Assembly (NCBI GenBank): GCA_037954325.1
Contig: JBBMNZ010000003.1
Span: 7,359,965 to 7,423,964, forward strand
Source of the DNA: Fistularia commersonii
Taxonomy: Eukaryota > Chordata > Actinopteri > Syngnathiformes > Fistulariidae
Direction of reading: 5' to 3'
DNA length: 64,000 nucleotides
Shown here in pieces: positions 50,596 through 61,696 of this stretch. Positions within the stretch are counted from its first letter, which is position 1, and every line of letters begins with the position of its first letter. Made by a program: the position numbers and the translations under genes. The notes under the pieces are model-generated. The model did not search any database, was not told the DNA's origin, and worked only from the letters and a program-made list of their open reading frames with translations.

Positions 50596-52386
50596 CATAA
50601 ATACCTACCGGTCCACATACTGTACCTACCTACCTATCCCCCTTTATGAATATGTTTGTGTTATTATGTCAGCATGGATGTACAAACATATGTACAGGCA
50701 TGTTTTACTTCCAAAGACGTTTTGTTAAATGTATACTTTTTTAATTCCACCTTTCATTCACTAGCCTAAAAACTACAACATTTGGTTGAAGGTGAAAAAG
50801 AAAAACTTGGGGTTGTTTGGACTTCCTGCTCCTCTGGTGCACATTTGAATATGAAAAAGATATGTAATGTGTGAACTGTGTGCTTCAGAAATCACCAGAA
50901 ACCAGAATTGAGCATCTGATTGTATAAAAGGCCCCAATGAAATGGTTGGCTGCCTTATATGACACATTACAAATATCAGGCCATCAAATGGGACCTGTGT
51001 GACTTTTGCCGAGATAGAAGGCTCAGTGAAAAAAAAGATGGAATAATTAATAGTGCGCGGTTAATTTAAATACCACATCAGAGTTTTGCAGATGTAGCGT
51101 GGCCTTCACGCTAATGAGGTGGTTTTGCTGAACACACAATCCAGGAATGAGGATAATTATTCTGAAATGCAGCTAGATGTGCACCTTCACATATTCTTCC
51201 TCTTATACTGGGTATCCACCTGCAAGCATTCTAAGGAGAAAGTCCGACTCCGGTCTGCCATTAGATTTTCTCTCCATTGATGTTATTTTTACGACTAAGC
51301 GTACACTTTTTTTGTACCACCATAAATCATCTGTGTTTATAGGAAAACCGATGGAAAGTATATAAACACAGCGCTTTTAATCAGCCTCTCGATTACAATG
51401 GCGTCATTGACATTCGATCGTCTGTTAGACAAAATTTGTGCCCATTCCTCATTTCCACTACACAGTCCAATTGTTTGTGCGAGTTCACCTTGCCTCTGAC
51501 CGGTGACACCTGCTATTTATCTTCAAATCTGGAAGCCAGTAATTACAATAATGTGCCACCCTGCTTGCTATTTGCATACCGCTCCCTAAAAATAAGCCGT
51601 TCGCAGAGATGCTCTGCTGTGCCCTGACATCTTGTGGAGCGACTGTATTGCACAGCTAGTTCAATAGTGCAATATAACAGTCTGCGCTGTGTGAATGTGA
51701 CAGTCCTAAGTTAATTTCAGACCAGGAAGAGAAACACGTCTTTCGGTGGAAAAAACTTGTTTTGAGGACAAAAGTATCATCCAGAGGAGGTGTAACAATA
51801 CATACATTATTTTATTAGCATGTTACATGGTGATAAACACAGCAGTACCACTGAGATTCCGTGTGTTTTAAGCGTTCTCCAAAAAGAGGCTACTTGCGCC
51901 GACATCGCTTGTCACATTCAAATACAGAACATTGAATTCAGTTGTTTTTTTTCTTTGTATTATGAACATTTTCACATATACCTTTTATAACATACCATTG
52001 TTTCAGAAAATGAATGCAATTACCTTATGCCGTAACGAAGTAAAGTAAATTAGAATTAAAGGAACGAAACATTGCCCAGTCGTAATGTCTGATTGAAGCT
52101 TAATTTCCCCATGATGAAAGAAAACCAGTTCTGATGCTGTAGTTATTACATTTATTCTTTCAATTTTAAATGTTGTAGTAACACAATTGCATGGTTCTGC
52201 TGATTTGACAACATTCTACTGTAGAAACATCTTACTGTATATACACACATGGCAGAAGGGAAAGTCAAAATAATCGAAAAAACTCATGGAGGGTTTACCA
52301 ATCTAACCGAACGTCAACAGAAAGTCAAAAGTTAGCGCTCTGGCCAACTTCTCACGTACCTCATGCCACATGTACTTTTTGGGTAG

Positions 52387-52387
<1 letters not shown>

Positions 52388-52431
<44 letters not shown>
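52388..52431. repeat. (TAA)n microsatellite
   Basis: Pure TAA trinucleotide run of about 14 units. Confidence 0.97.
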
Positions 52432-53107
52432 GAAAATTGGATGACTACACATGTGCACACATAAGCCATTTTTATACAGTGAAGCGGTGGTGATCTTTGA
52501 GACGACGCTCAATAGTAAACTTGGTAGCTGTATCTACAGTCTTCAGTAGATATCCAGGTCTGTCAGCAGGGGGTTGTTGCTTTGTCTATAGGCTGGCTGC
52601 TGGTCTCTATGAGAAATGGAAAGATGATGTTCCTCATTCCTTTTCTGTATTATGGATAAGACAGAGCTCCATGGCTTTTATCAGTGATTCCAGTACATTG
52701 GTTGGCGTTCTGGGGCCGGCTTTGACCAGCATAGACTTACTTGGATGTCCATGTTGTTTCGGCAATGTCAATTTACTGCAGCTGTCCTTCAAATTAAAAA
52801 AAAAAAAAAAAAATCCATCCTGTATTTGCTCTAACGTGCCGTTATCCCAATTAAAAAAAAAAAAAAATCTAAGCCCCATATGTAGATAGTTGACCAAGAT
52901 TTTTTTCCAGCTAAAAAAAAAAAAACAAAAAAGAAACATGACAAAAAACACATTTAAGTTTGTCTGAGAGTGCTCAAGGCCGGCCTCGCTCTGCCCTGAG
53001 GTTTACAATATGACACTGGGTGAGATGGACCGACTCCCTGGACTAGACATGCAGCACGGAGCACTCTCACGCAAACTTATCGCATCCACCAAAGCCTTCA
53101 GATCTCG

Positions 53108-53131
53108 CCCCCCCCCCCCCCCCCCCCCCCC
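53108..53131. repeat. Poly-C homopolymer
   Basis: Twenty-four consecutive C. Confidence 0.97.
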
Positions 53132-54289
53132 GCTTGAAGCAAGTCGGGAGGAAAACTTGCTGCAGTCGAGCATCCTTGAGGCTAAAAACGTCTTCAGAGT
53201 CTGGCGTTGTACCAATGAAGTTGGAAAAAAAAAATGTCAGGAGTAAACTTAACTGCCAATAAACACTAAAGCTGGAAAAACAATCAAACAATCAATCAAA
53301 AAAAAAAAAAAAAAGAGAAAATTCTCTTATCATGTGTTTCACCGCACAATCTAAAATCACATATTGTTATGCAATAGCAGTTTTTTTTTCTTTTCTGTGG
53401 AAATACTTCACTATAGGGGTCTGGCTTTTCAGTCCACGTGAACCTGCCTCTACTTTTTACCAGACCACTAAAATGAGACAGATACCGCTGCCCTTAGGGT
53501 GGTGAGAACATAGGCGGACATCCTTTCGGTGTTTTTACAGTACTTCACGTCCAGTGCTCTCAGCGGGCCGCTGGAGTTCCTATGCTAACAAAAAAAAAGT
53601 CACTTCAACACCCTCGACTCAATGGCGACGATATCTGAGCTACTCTGGCTGAATCACGGTGGGTTGAAGGTCCTGTTGCTGTCTAACAAAGAACAAACCC
53701 TTTTTTTTTTTTAACCGTTATTTTATCCCTAAAGAAAAATTAAGTGCTTACAGAGCCATTTTGATTTTTTTTTTGTGAAAAAAAGGTCCATGGCTTACAT
53801 AGTACGATTTGAGGGGAATAGGCATTCCCTATTCTATTTTGCCGCATTCTGATTGGCTCCCTTCCCTATGACTTGCGTGACATGCTGTTTTTATCGTCTC
53901 ACTGACGAACAACTGTTCCACACCATTATTTCTGTTTGCGTCGACCTTTTAAAAGAAAAATGTCCAAAGGCTTCGGTTCAAACGACAGAGCAACGTTATC
54001 CATCTTCAATAAATTGTCACCTTATTTGGAAACATGAACGCATAAAATCTGCCTTTCATATGTAAGGACATTGGATTCAAGTAAATATATATATGAATAT
54101 ATATATATACACACACACGCACACACACACACACACACACAGGCACTCACACAACTAAAATTAATGAGGTAAAAACTGAAAAAAAAAATAACCTCAATAC
54201 CATATATATCATGAATGTTCTTTATAATTTCATATTAAAACACGCACACTTCTTTGAAAGAGAGAGAGAGAGAGAGAGAGAAAGTAAAG

Positions 54290-55480
54290 TAAGTCATTCA
54301 TTGGTGTCATAAATCTTTATCCAAACTCCAGCAGTAAAGAAGAAGGACTCTAGAACTCATCAACTAAAAGCAAACACAGTATGTAGCTGAATGTCACGCA
54401 GTCGGACATGGAGCCGTGCGCTCGGGTGGTCGTGGAACAAGCCGCACGCTGTTTCCGTGTTCCCAGTGTTGTTAAAGCAGTAGAACAAGTTGCCTTATAG
54501 AGAAATACAAAATGTTATTATGTACAGTACACATTACCTACTAGTCTATGTGAGGGCGGGGACTTCTGCAAAATAAACAAAACCAAGGAACAGAATCAAG
54601 GCCGGTGTCCGAAAAAGCCACTGGATGAGGACGTCGCCGCCCGTCTCCCGGTTTGCGTTCTGTTTCACTCGACACCGATCATTTTAGGATTTTGGGGCTT
54701 TTCGTAGCAAGAACTGAAGTGACGGCTGCATCTAAACGGACGCCTTGGATCGGAGGGAGAACACGGTACGCCGGCGTCGCGGATGTTTTTTTTTCTTTTT
54801 TTTCTTGAAAGCCTAGTCTCATTAAAGAACGGCAGCTGCAATAAGTTCCCTTTGATTCCTGCATGTTCCGCTCAATTCCATACAGTTTCACAATATTTGG
54901 CAGAGTGTTCGCTTGCTACTTATTAATGCACGGGTTAACAGTTGGTTAAATCTAGATCTTTAAGTCAATATAAAGCAAGTACAGAAGTAAGAAGAGATGT
55001 ATTTTTATACCTCCTACAGACAAATGATTGTTGGCGTCACTGTGAGCCTCTGCTTTCATTCCCATGAAGACAAAATACAACAAATCCCCAACCCCATTCA
55101 GACCCCGAAAACAAGATATAGCAGAAACAAAGAAGTGCATACATATTAAAAAGAGCAACACAATTCTTTTAAAAGAGCACTGTTTGCTTTTTATGTCCTT
55201 CGTTTCATTTTTTTTTCGTCGTCGTCGTCGTCATCATCGTCGTTGTCGTCGTTTCTATAACAATTTATTCATAACCCACAACTCGTAACATCGGTAAGCA
55301 GTGCTCGGGAGCACGTAAGGTTTTCGTATCATGATGCAAACAGTCTGGGGGTGGTAGAGTTGGTCATAAGGTAGCAATAAGGATGTCGGTGAGTCGGACA
55401 GAGGGGCGGGTGGGGGGGAGGAGGGACGGCTAGGAGGGGTAGGAAGGGGTGCTTTGGGGAGGAGGAGGAGAACAGTGGTA
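54290..55480 (-). other. lsamp: Putative lsamp 3'UTR
   Basis: This is the minus-strand sequence downstream of the LSAMP stop (TTA at 55,481-55,483 on plus). It contains a GTC trinucleotide repeat (55,217-55,253) and a proximal poly(A)-type signal, TTTATT on plus at 55,264-55,269. The true 3' end is unknown and could be further left. Confidence 0.4.
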
Positions 55481-55578
55481 TTAACATTTGAAGAAAAGGC
55501 AGGCAAAGCAGGCCAGCAGGAGCCACAGTGACTGAGATACAGAGGCAGAGCCATTGATGTCCCGCCCAGTCCCAGGTC
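55481..55578 (-). CDS. lsamp: lsamp terminal coding exon (GPI-anchor signal)
   Basis: The minus-strand acceptor CCCTACAG lies just beyond 55,578, and 98 nt lead to TAA. It encodes PGTGRDINGSASVSQS then LWLLLACFACLFFKC. The Asn of ING-S aligns with the Asn proposed as the GPI attachment residue in mammalian LSAMP, followed by a spacer and a hydrophobic C-terminus. Confidence 0.88.
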
Positions 55579-55612
55579 CTGTAGGGCGGAAGAAAGGGAG
55601 AGAGAAAGAAAT

Positions 55613-55666
<54 letters not shown>

Positions 55667-58600
55667 TTAAGATTGACTAACTAATTGACAACGGCATGCA
55701 TGATGTCCATTTAATGTCGATTTAATTCCCTCAGTTCCTCTAGAGCAGGGGTGTCAGACTCGCGGCCCTCGGGGACAATATTTTGTGGCCCCCTGCCTGA
55801 AATCAAATCTTTGTGTTAGTACGGCCCGCGCGTTTTTTTCTCACATGCATCTGGGGGGTTTATACAGCGGGTTAAAAAAGAAACAGGTGAGGAAAAAATG
55901 AAAAAGTAACTTTGCAATGTGTTTTTTGCTTCAAAATTTGAAAACAATATATAATTTTTGGGATGAAAAAAAATGTCTAGTGACATTGTTAAACGATCTT
56001 TTCTTTCCTTATTTCTATAAAAAACACAAAAACAATAGCAAATAAAATGGGGAAAATTAAAAAGATTGATTTAATAACCAGAATAGCCACCATTAGTCTA
56101 GCAAACTTGGAACCTTTTCTTATACATGCTACAAATCAATTTTCTATTAAGTTCTCGTGGCAAACATTTTCTCTTTTAACTCACCAACATTTTTACGGGT
56201 TTTAATTTTGTCAATTCTTTTTTAATATTCATTTTTAATAGTAATTTGTCATGTATCCTTTAGAGGAAAAATTCATTACAGATAAAGATTTTTATAATTT
56301 ACCTGTTTACCTCCTATACACTAAAACAAAGGAAAAATTTGGACTTAATGTTACTTTTAGGTAATGATTTTACTGGTCCGGCCCCCTTGACATCAGATTA
56401 GGCCGTATGTGGCCCCCGGACCTAGATGAGTTTGACAACCCTGCTCTAGAGGGAATGCCATGTTGAGAGGCAAAAAAACGCCACTTACAAATATGTCAAC
56501 ATGACTTAAAAGTATGGATTCAAAAAAATCACAATGAAAAATGGGTATGTTCATAAAGTTCAAAATTCTGTGTGTAGATCCCACATCTCCCAAGTGAGTC
56601 TGGGAACTTCATTTTGAAAGGTTGCTCCCTGAAAGAGCCAGAAATCATTAAAAAAAAATGCAAGAGAAAAATGGATTTGCTGTCATCTTGTGGTCATTTG
56701 ATGAAATAGCATTTCACTGATGGAAGCAAAAAATAAAGTAAGTGGATTTTTTTCGGAATTAATCCTCGAATAATATACTACGAATAAAAGGTTGGTTTGA
56801 ATCCAACCACTGCCTCACAGCAAGTAGGTTGCCAGTTCGATGCCCACTATAGGCCTTTTCGAGTGATATTTGTATGTTCTTCCCCCCGTGTCTGCGTGTG
56901 TTTACTCCTCGTTCCATGGTTTCTTCACACAACCCAAAAACGTGCAAGAGGTTCATCCTGACTGACGGATATGTGTAATAGAAGATGAATGAATGAATGT
57001 TTAAAAAATGCTTGTATCCATGGTGATTATAAAGATTTGTGAGATCGATGGAGGAGACAAGATTGAGTGATTTTAGGAAACAGCTTAAACTTGTGGAAAA
57101 ATTTGCCTGAAAAGTGCTGTCTTTTTTTATTATTACCTAACACACTACATGAAATTGCGATCCGGAAAGCGATGTAATTTTATTATTACTATATTTTTGA
57201 TTGACGGCTGATGAGATTTCATTATGTATTGGAGTTGAGAGAGGATTTGTCTGAAAAAAAAAACATAAAAGTTAGCTTTCTCATACTGCGAAATGTCACT
57301 CTCCCTTGAGAGGCTGCATTTTTCAAGAGGCTCAGTAAAGTTAATCTCATGCAGAAACGCCTGCGCCCTTATTAAAATGACAGACAATAACTGCACAGGA
57401 GGATTTTTAGTTCTCAAACCTCCTCCGCACTGCCCTGTTCTTGTCATACAGACCCTAAAAAAAATTGAAAAAAAAAAAAAAAAGCCCCTGACTTTGAAAA
57501 TTACCAGAATGAGGAGCGGTCTGCAGCTAAACCGGGTTAATACAATTACCGCTTCACGGTCACTGAGGCTCACCTTGAAACACACGTTGATTCTGAGGTC
57601 GGTTTCCGTGGAACACGGCTTTGGTTTAACCCGCCTGCTGAACGCTTTCCCAGGATGTGTTGTCAGGTGTGAAGTAATTAGATTTGACACTTGACCTTAT
57701 ATTCAATCAGAGGTGCTGGACCAGATTTCACATGTAAACTGTGAAATATAGTTTATATATTTATATATATTTCTGAATCCCTATATTACAAGTGAAAGAG
57801 GAAGTGAATGGTCTGTGTTCTGTCTATGATGTAGGAATGAAGGGGGTGAATAGTTACATGCCTATAGAACACGTGAATGAAGGCGCGAAAGGTTGTATGT
57901 CCCAATTTGACGTGTGAATGAGCGAGTGAATGGTCCCTATATAGAGGATGAACCCCACCTCTCTCCCAAAAACAGCTGGGATGGGCTCCAAGTGACATAG
58001 GTAATGAACAAATGACTGTTTAATCCCTTTAACAATCATGTTAATTTTATGATCATAACAAAAAGTGTGTTAGATTTTTAGATGTGTACGTGTTCTGATT
58101 CATTCATAACTCACTTATGGTTCAGTTGGTTGTGATACCCTTTATTTAATACACATTTATTAGATTATTATCTATTATTTATTAGATTATTTCTTCTTTT
58201 GAATTCTTGATTTTTTTTACCCCACACTGATGTTACAGGACTGTCTCAGAAAAGTGGAATATTTTGAAGTACTTATCTTCTGTAATACAATTAAAAAAAC
58301 AAAAATATTTTTTTCATAATATTCTATTCTGATATTTGAGTTTTCTAAAGATGTAAGCCATAATCAGCAATATAAAAATAATAAAAGGCTTGCAATATTT
58401 TGGTTGATTTGTAATGAATCCAGAATCTATGACATTTTTGTTTTTGCAATTGACAATATAGCAAATGTCATTTATCTCTCATTTTCATTTCATGCATTGA
58501 GTTTTGATGTGGACACCACCCTTTGGCAGTGCAGTAAATACTGGACTAAAAGTTCATTAAAAATGATTTCTCATTTTAATCAGTGTAAATAAATAAAAGA

Positions 58601-58766
58601 AAATCAATTGCACTCACTATAGAGGAAAAGGCTGGCATTCTGGACGCCCAGTCGGTTCGAGGCCACACAGGTATATTTCCCATAATCCTCTTCAGTGACG
58701 CTGGCAATCATGAGAATAGTGCCAGTGCCAAAAATTTGGATATTGATGCCCTGGGAATTGGACAGC
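55481..58766 (-). CDS. lsamp: Limbic system-associated membrane protein (LSAMP), last two coding exons (5' part outside window)
   Basis: Minus-strand exons 58,766-58,618 and 55,578-55,481 join in phase through a split Arg codon to give ...ASLFLYRPGTGRDING... and a terminal hydrophobic GPI signal ending LFFKC. Ig domain 3 ends with DYGKYTCVASNRLG and a NAS sequon. The tail order (RPG...R.INGS, then SLWLL...CL..KC) matches LSAMP better than NTM, OPCML or NEGR1, and the tail-to-tail position beside GAP43 agrees. LSAMP is an IgLON cell-adhesion protein, GPI-anchored on neurons, guiding limbic axon connections. The remaining exons (signal peptide, Ig1, Ig2 and the start of Ig3) must lie beyond 64,000, since LSAMP introns are very long. 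Confidence 0.88.
55612..55664. repeat. (GA)n microsatellite; (CT)n pyrimidine tract on the lsamp strand
   Basis: A nearly pure GA repeat on plus about 35-85 bases upstream (in the lsamp sense) of the terminal exon acceptor. It extends the polypyrimidine tract on the minus strand. Confidence 0.95.
55746..56443. mobile_element. Non-autonomous hAT-type element with 8-bp target duplication (lsamp intron)
   Basis: The left end CAGGGGTGTCAGACTCGCGG and right end GATGAGTTTGACAACCCTG are imperfect inverted repeats of the CAGGGGTGTCAAACTC type common in vertebrate hAT elements. Identical 8-mers CTCTAGAG flank it at 55,738-55,745 and 56,444-56,451. The interior is AT-rich and non-coding. Confidence 0.9.
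56770..56995 (+). mobile_element. SINE/LINE-tail repeat fragment
   Basis: Text such as GGTTGCCAGTTCGATGCCC, GTATGTTCTTCCCCCCGTG, TCTGCGTGTGTTTACTCC and a GAATGAATGAATG end match the teleost repeat family seen at 19.2, 31.2, 61.0 and 63.0 kb. Confidence 0.7.
57790..58015 (+). mobile_element. SINE-like tail with several internal GTGAATG units
   Basis: Repeated units containing GTGAATGA...GTGAATGGT and TATAGA are followed by GAACCCCACCTCTCTCCC, CAGCTGGGATGGGCTCC and an ATGAACAAATGAC end. This is the tail half of the same repeat family, with partial unit amplification. Confidence 0.7.
58618..58766 (-). CDS. lsamp: lsamp exon encoding the second half of Ig domain 3
   Basis: The minus-strand acceptor CTCTGCAG precedes 58,766 and the donor GTGAGT follows 58,618. 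The 149 nt keep frame (1 + 49 codons + 1). It encodes LSNSQGINIQIFGTGTILM, then EEDYGKYTCVASNRLG and VQNASLFLY. DxGxYxC is the Ig-fold signature. Confidence 0.92.
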
Positions 58767-61083
58767 CTGCAGAGGAGAGACAGATAAAAAAAACAGGGAA
58801 GTAATGAAATTGTTAATGTGCAGTGAAATATTCCACAGCCCATTATTACTGGAACACCCTCAATGTTAACCATAACCTACATTTAAAACTTAAAAATAGA
58901 CCTGGCTGTTAGCGCCGTGACACTTGACTGGATCCTGTTGTTTTTTTATTTGAAAGCAGTGTGACAGAATGACACAAGGATGTTCAAAAAATGTCAAAGA
59001 AAAAAAAAATTGAGATGTGACTTGTATGACTTGAATATATGTTTCTAAGTTCCATATATATGTAATTTGTAATTTTATTGTGAATTTCTGAAGAGCTAAA
59101 GTCCCCAGTCATAGATAAATTATGGAAATAATGATGATGATTATCATCATTATTATTATTATGAAAACAATAACAACAACAACAATAATAATAATAATAA
59201 TAATAGTATTTGTATCATTATTATCATTGTAACCAGGTCAAAATAGAAGGTTAGAAGTGCCATTACATGTTACTTACCCAATAATAGAAATGAATTTGCA
59301 TTGATTTATTGTTAAGCCATTTGTTTTGGAGGATACGTGTTCATTAACAGTTAATAACAGGCTAATAAACTAAGTCCTTTCCGTACAAACAATGTTACTG
59401 CCTACCCTACGAAAGATTTAGCATGCCGCTGACACACCGCTACGCACATCAGGGAGCCGTAATGACCACCCGGCGTCTGACAATCAATTACGTCAACCTT
59501 GAACCCCCGTTTCAGAACAAAGTAATCAATATATTCTGCTGACTCAGTGTGTATACTTTGCCGATGAACTGTTCACCCCATCATCGCGGCCAAATAAATC
59601 TATTTTAATAACACGGCGGACATAATGGATCCCGCATGTTCCAGCCTGATTGAGGCCTCCGTATCATGAATGAGGTGAAGTTCATTTAAGGCGCCTCGAC
59701 TTAATCCTGCTTAAGTCCGGCGTACGGCGGCGGGTGGAATTTGAGCGAGCGTGCCGAAGCGTTTGTGCTGACACACACTCCGCCGATAGAGTGCATTAAC
59801 ATAAAAAGGAAAATGCGCATGATAGCCCGGCGTAATCTGGCCGACCGGGGGGAAGCAGGAGGCTGATAACGTTGCAGGGGTGGGGGCTTCCGACATGGGG
59901 ACACTGGGTTTACGTGACAGGTAAATGTGGAGCATCTCCCGCTGAATGAGGGAAAATCAGCCGATCTGTTTTTACTGCGCCTTAATGAGGGGGAGCGTGC
60001 GATATGAGATATAAAGCCTGGCATTAAAAGGGGGTTGCAAAGAAACCGCTATCTTTACGGCATGATCCGGGGCTTCACATCGAGACCCGAGCAAGGTTGA
60101 CGGAAACCCGTCTCCTGTCCGAGCGCCTTTCTCCGCGGGTGGCCCCGCAAGAGGGCCTGACCTCTGCTGTTCGTTTTTCCATTTGCTAATATCAACTTGT
60201 CAGCCGCCCGTTTTTTATTTTTTGTAATTTAATGTGGCGCAGACACTCTGCAGCCTTTTCTTACTCTCCTATTTCACGTCCGCTGCCAACGCCGCCGCTT
60301 GTCTTCGTCTGGCTTAATAAAGGCTCGAATACATTATCATAAAAGTTGGCTGAATTTGTGCATATTTACCGACGGTCTTGCCGTTAATGAGCAGATGTTC
60401 TAGACATGTTTTGACAGGTAGAGGGCAGCAGAGCTCCACGCCGCGCCGCCCCGACGGGCGCCTTCTTGACGCCCCGAGCCGCCGCGTCACATTTTAAACC
60501 CCGGACTGAAACGATTTGACCCCTGTGTTTTGAAGAGGGCACGAGCTGTACACGCCGTGGTCACAGGCCGACATGTATGAAAGCGCGGAGCAAATTATAA
60601 GTCGGACAGATTTGATTCTGCGGCGCGTGGGAGCATCCAAAGTTGGTTATCGCCGCCATGGAAAGTGACAGGCCTGTTATGATTCAAGGCTGATGATAAA
60701 TGAAATCAAGTGGGGGAGTCCTGCTGAGACTTGTAACCCAGACATGATTGAAAACGGCGCGGTGGCTGTGACAGCCTTGTACCAAATGACAAAACAACGA
60801 GCATATCTGCCTGTCACGTCGGCTGACAGCTCACTTTGGAAGTGAACATGGATTAAGGGATGCACTAAAAGCAGCAGCAACATGCCTCTCCTGGATGGAG
60901 GCATTCAGGCCTGGGGGCCGTTGCTGGGCAGGCTAACATGGCGCGGCTAATTGACGAGGCTAATTGTTCAAGATCGGTGGCCTCTTCTTGATCAGAAAAA
61001 AACACAAAACAAAACATTCATCCATTCATTCATGCTGGAACCGATCCCAGCTGTCAGTGAGCGAGAGGCCGGGTTCACTCTGG

Positions 61084-61600
61084 ACCTGTTAGTTACTTAT
61101 AAACCTCGTGTAGAGAAATACAACCATTCACTCTTTCATTCACGCGACATATAGAGAAATACAGCCATTCAGTTTGTCATTCACATCATATGGAGACACA
61201 CGTACATTTTTTATGAAGACAAAAAAAAAAAAAAATCAAATGGAGACATGAGATCATTCACGCTTTCCTTCCCATAATATTTAGACAAAAAAAAAATTCA
61301 GTCTCATTCATGTATGATATAGAGACATAAAACCAATTACTCCCTCATTCACACATTGTATAGGAACCTAAAACCATTCACACTGTCATTCACATGCCAT
61401 GTAGAGACAATCGTTCATTCCTATTCACCAGCATTTGGAGCGGTCATTCACACACCATTCACAAGATTTAATCTGTATGTATGATACAGACACAACCATT
61501 CACTCCCTCAGTCATGTCATATAAAGGGCAACAACCATCCCCCTGTCATCCACACATGATAAAGAGACATACAACCATCCACTCTCTCATTCACACATCT
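61084..61600. repeat. Minisatellite of about 40-bp units derived from a SINE tail
   Basis: Recurring TATAGAGACATA-AACCATTCACTC-TCATTCACAC words with a spacing of about 38-45 bases. Degenerate, with A-runs at about 61,223 and 61,288. Confidence 0.8.
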
Positions 61601-61604
61601 CCAA

Positions 61605-61696
61605 TTAACCCTCCTATTATGTTAAGGGTCAATTTGACCCATTGGGTCATTGGGTGAAATGGGTCAAATTGACCCATAACACAATAAGAGGGTTAA
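61605..61696. mobile_element. TTAA-flanked palindromic MITE (piggyBac-like)
   Basis: 92 bp bounded by TTAA at 61,605-61,608 and 61,693-61,696. Inner inverted repeats run CCCTCCTATTATGTTAAGGG / CCATAACACAATAAGAGGG, with GGTCAATTTGACCC palindromic words in the middle. TTAA target use and CCCTC ends suggest a piggyBac-type origin (inference). Confidence 0.8.

Larger units (their letters stand above)
36430..50600. repeat. 14-kb low-complexity block of ATAC/TACA-type repeats between GAP43 and LSAMP
   Basis: Nearly all sequence here is built from TA, CA, TACA, TATACA and related words. All open frames in it encode periodic Tyr-Ile-His-Thr or Met-Tyr-Val-Cys strings, the automatic products of a 4-base repeat without stops. 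The block is subdivided as follows: mixed ATATAC sequence (36.5-37.6 kb), TACA-rich arm (37.6-42.68 kb), TGTA-rich inverted arm (42.68-44.6 kb), mixed ATATAC with interspersed short motifs (44.6-48.6 kb), hAT insertion (48.62-49.86 kb), and a degenerate tail. Confidence 0.9.
50600..54280. other. Intergenic region between the repeat block and LSAMP 3' end
   Basis: No gene recognised. It includes non-repetitive sequence at about 50.9-51.75 kb that could be regulatory, a TAA repeat (52,388-52,431), several A-runs (52.79-52.93 kb, 53.30 kb), a C24 run (53,108-53,131) and a CA repeat (54,109-54,141). Confidence 0.5.

Noticed and set aside
52497..53291. Possible gene fragments near 52.5-53.3 kb on both strands
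   Set aside because: The frames run through long A/T and C homopolymers and show no family resemblance.
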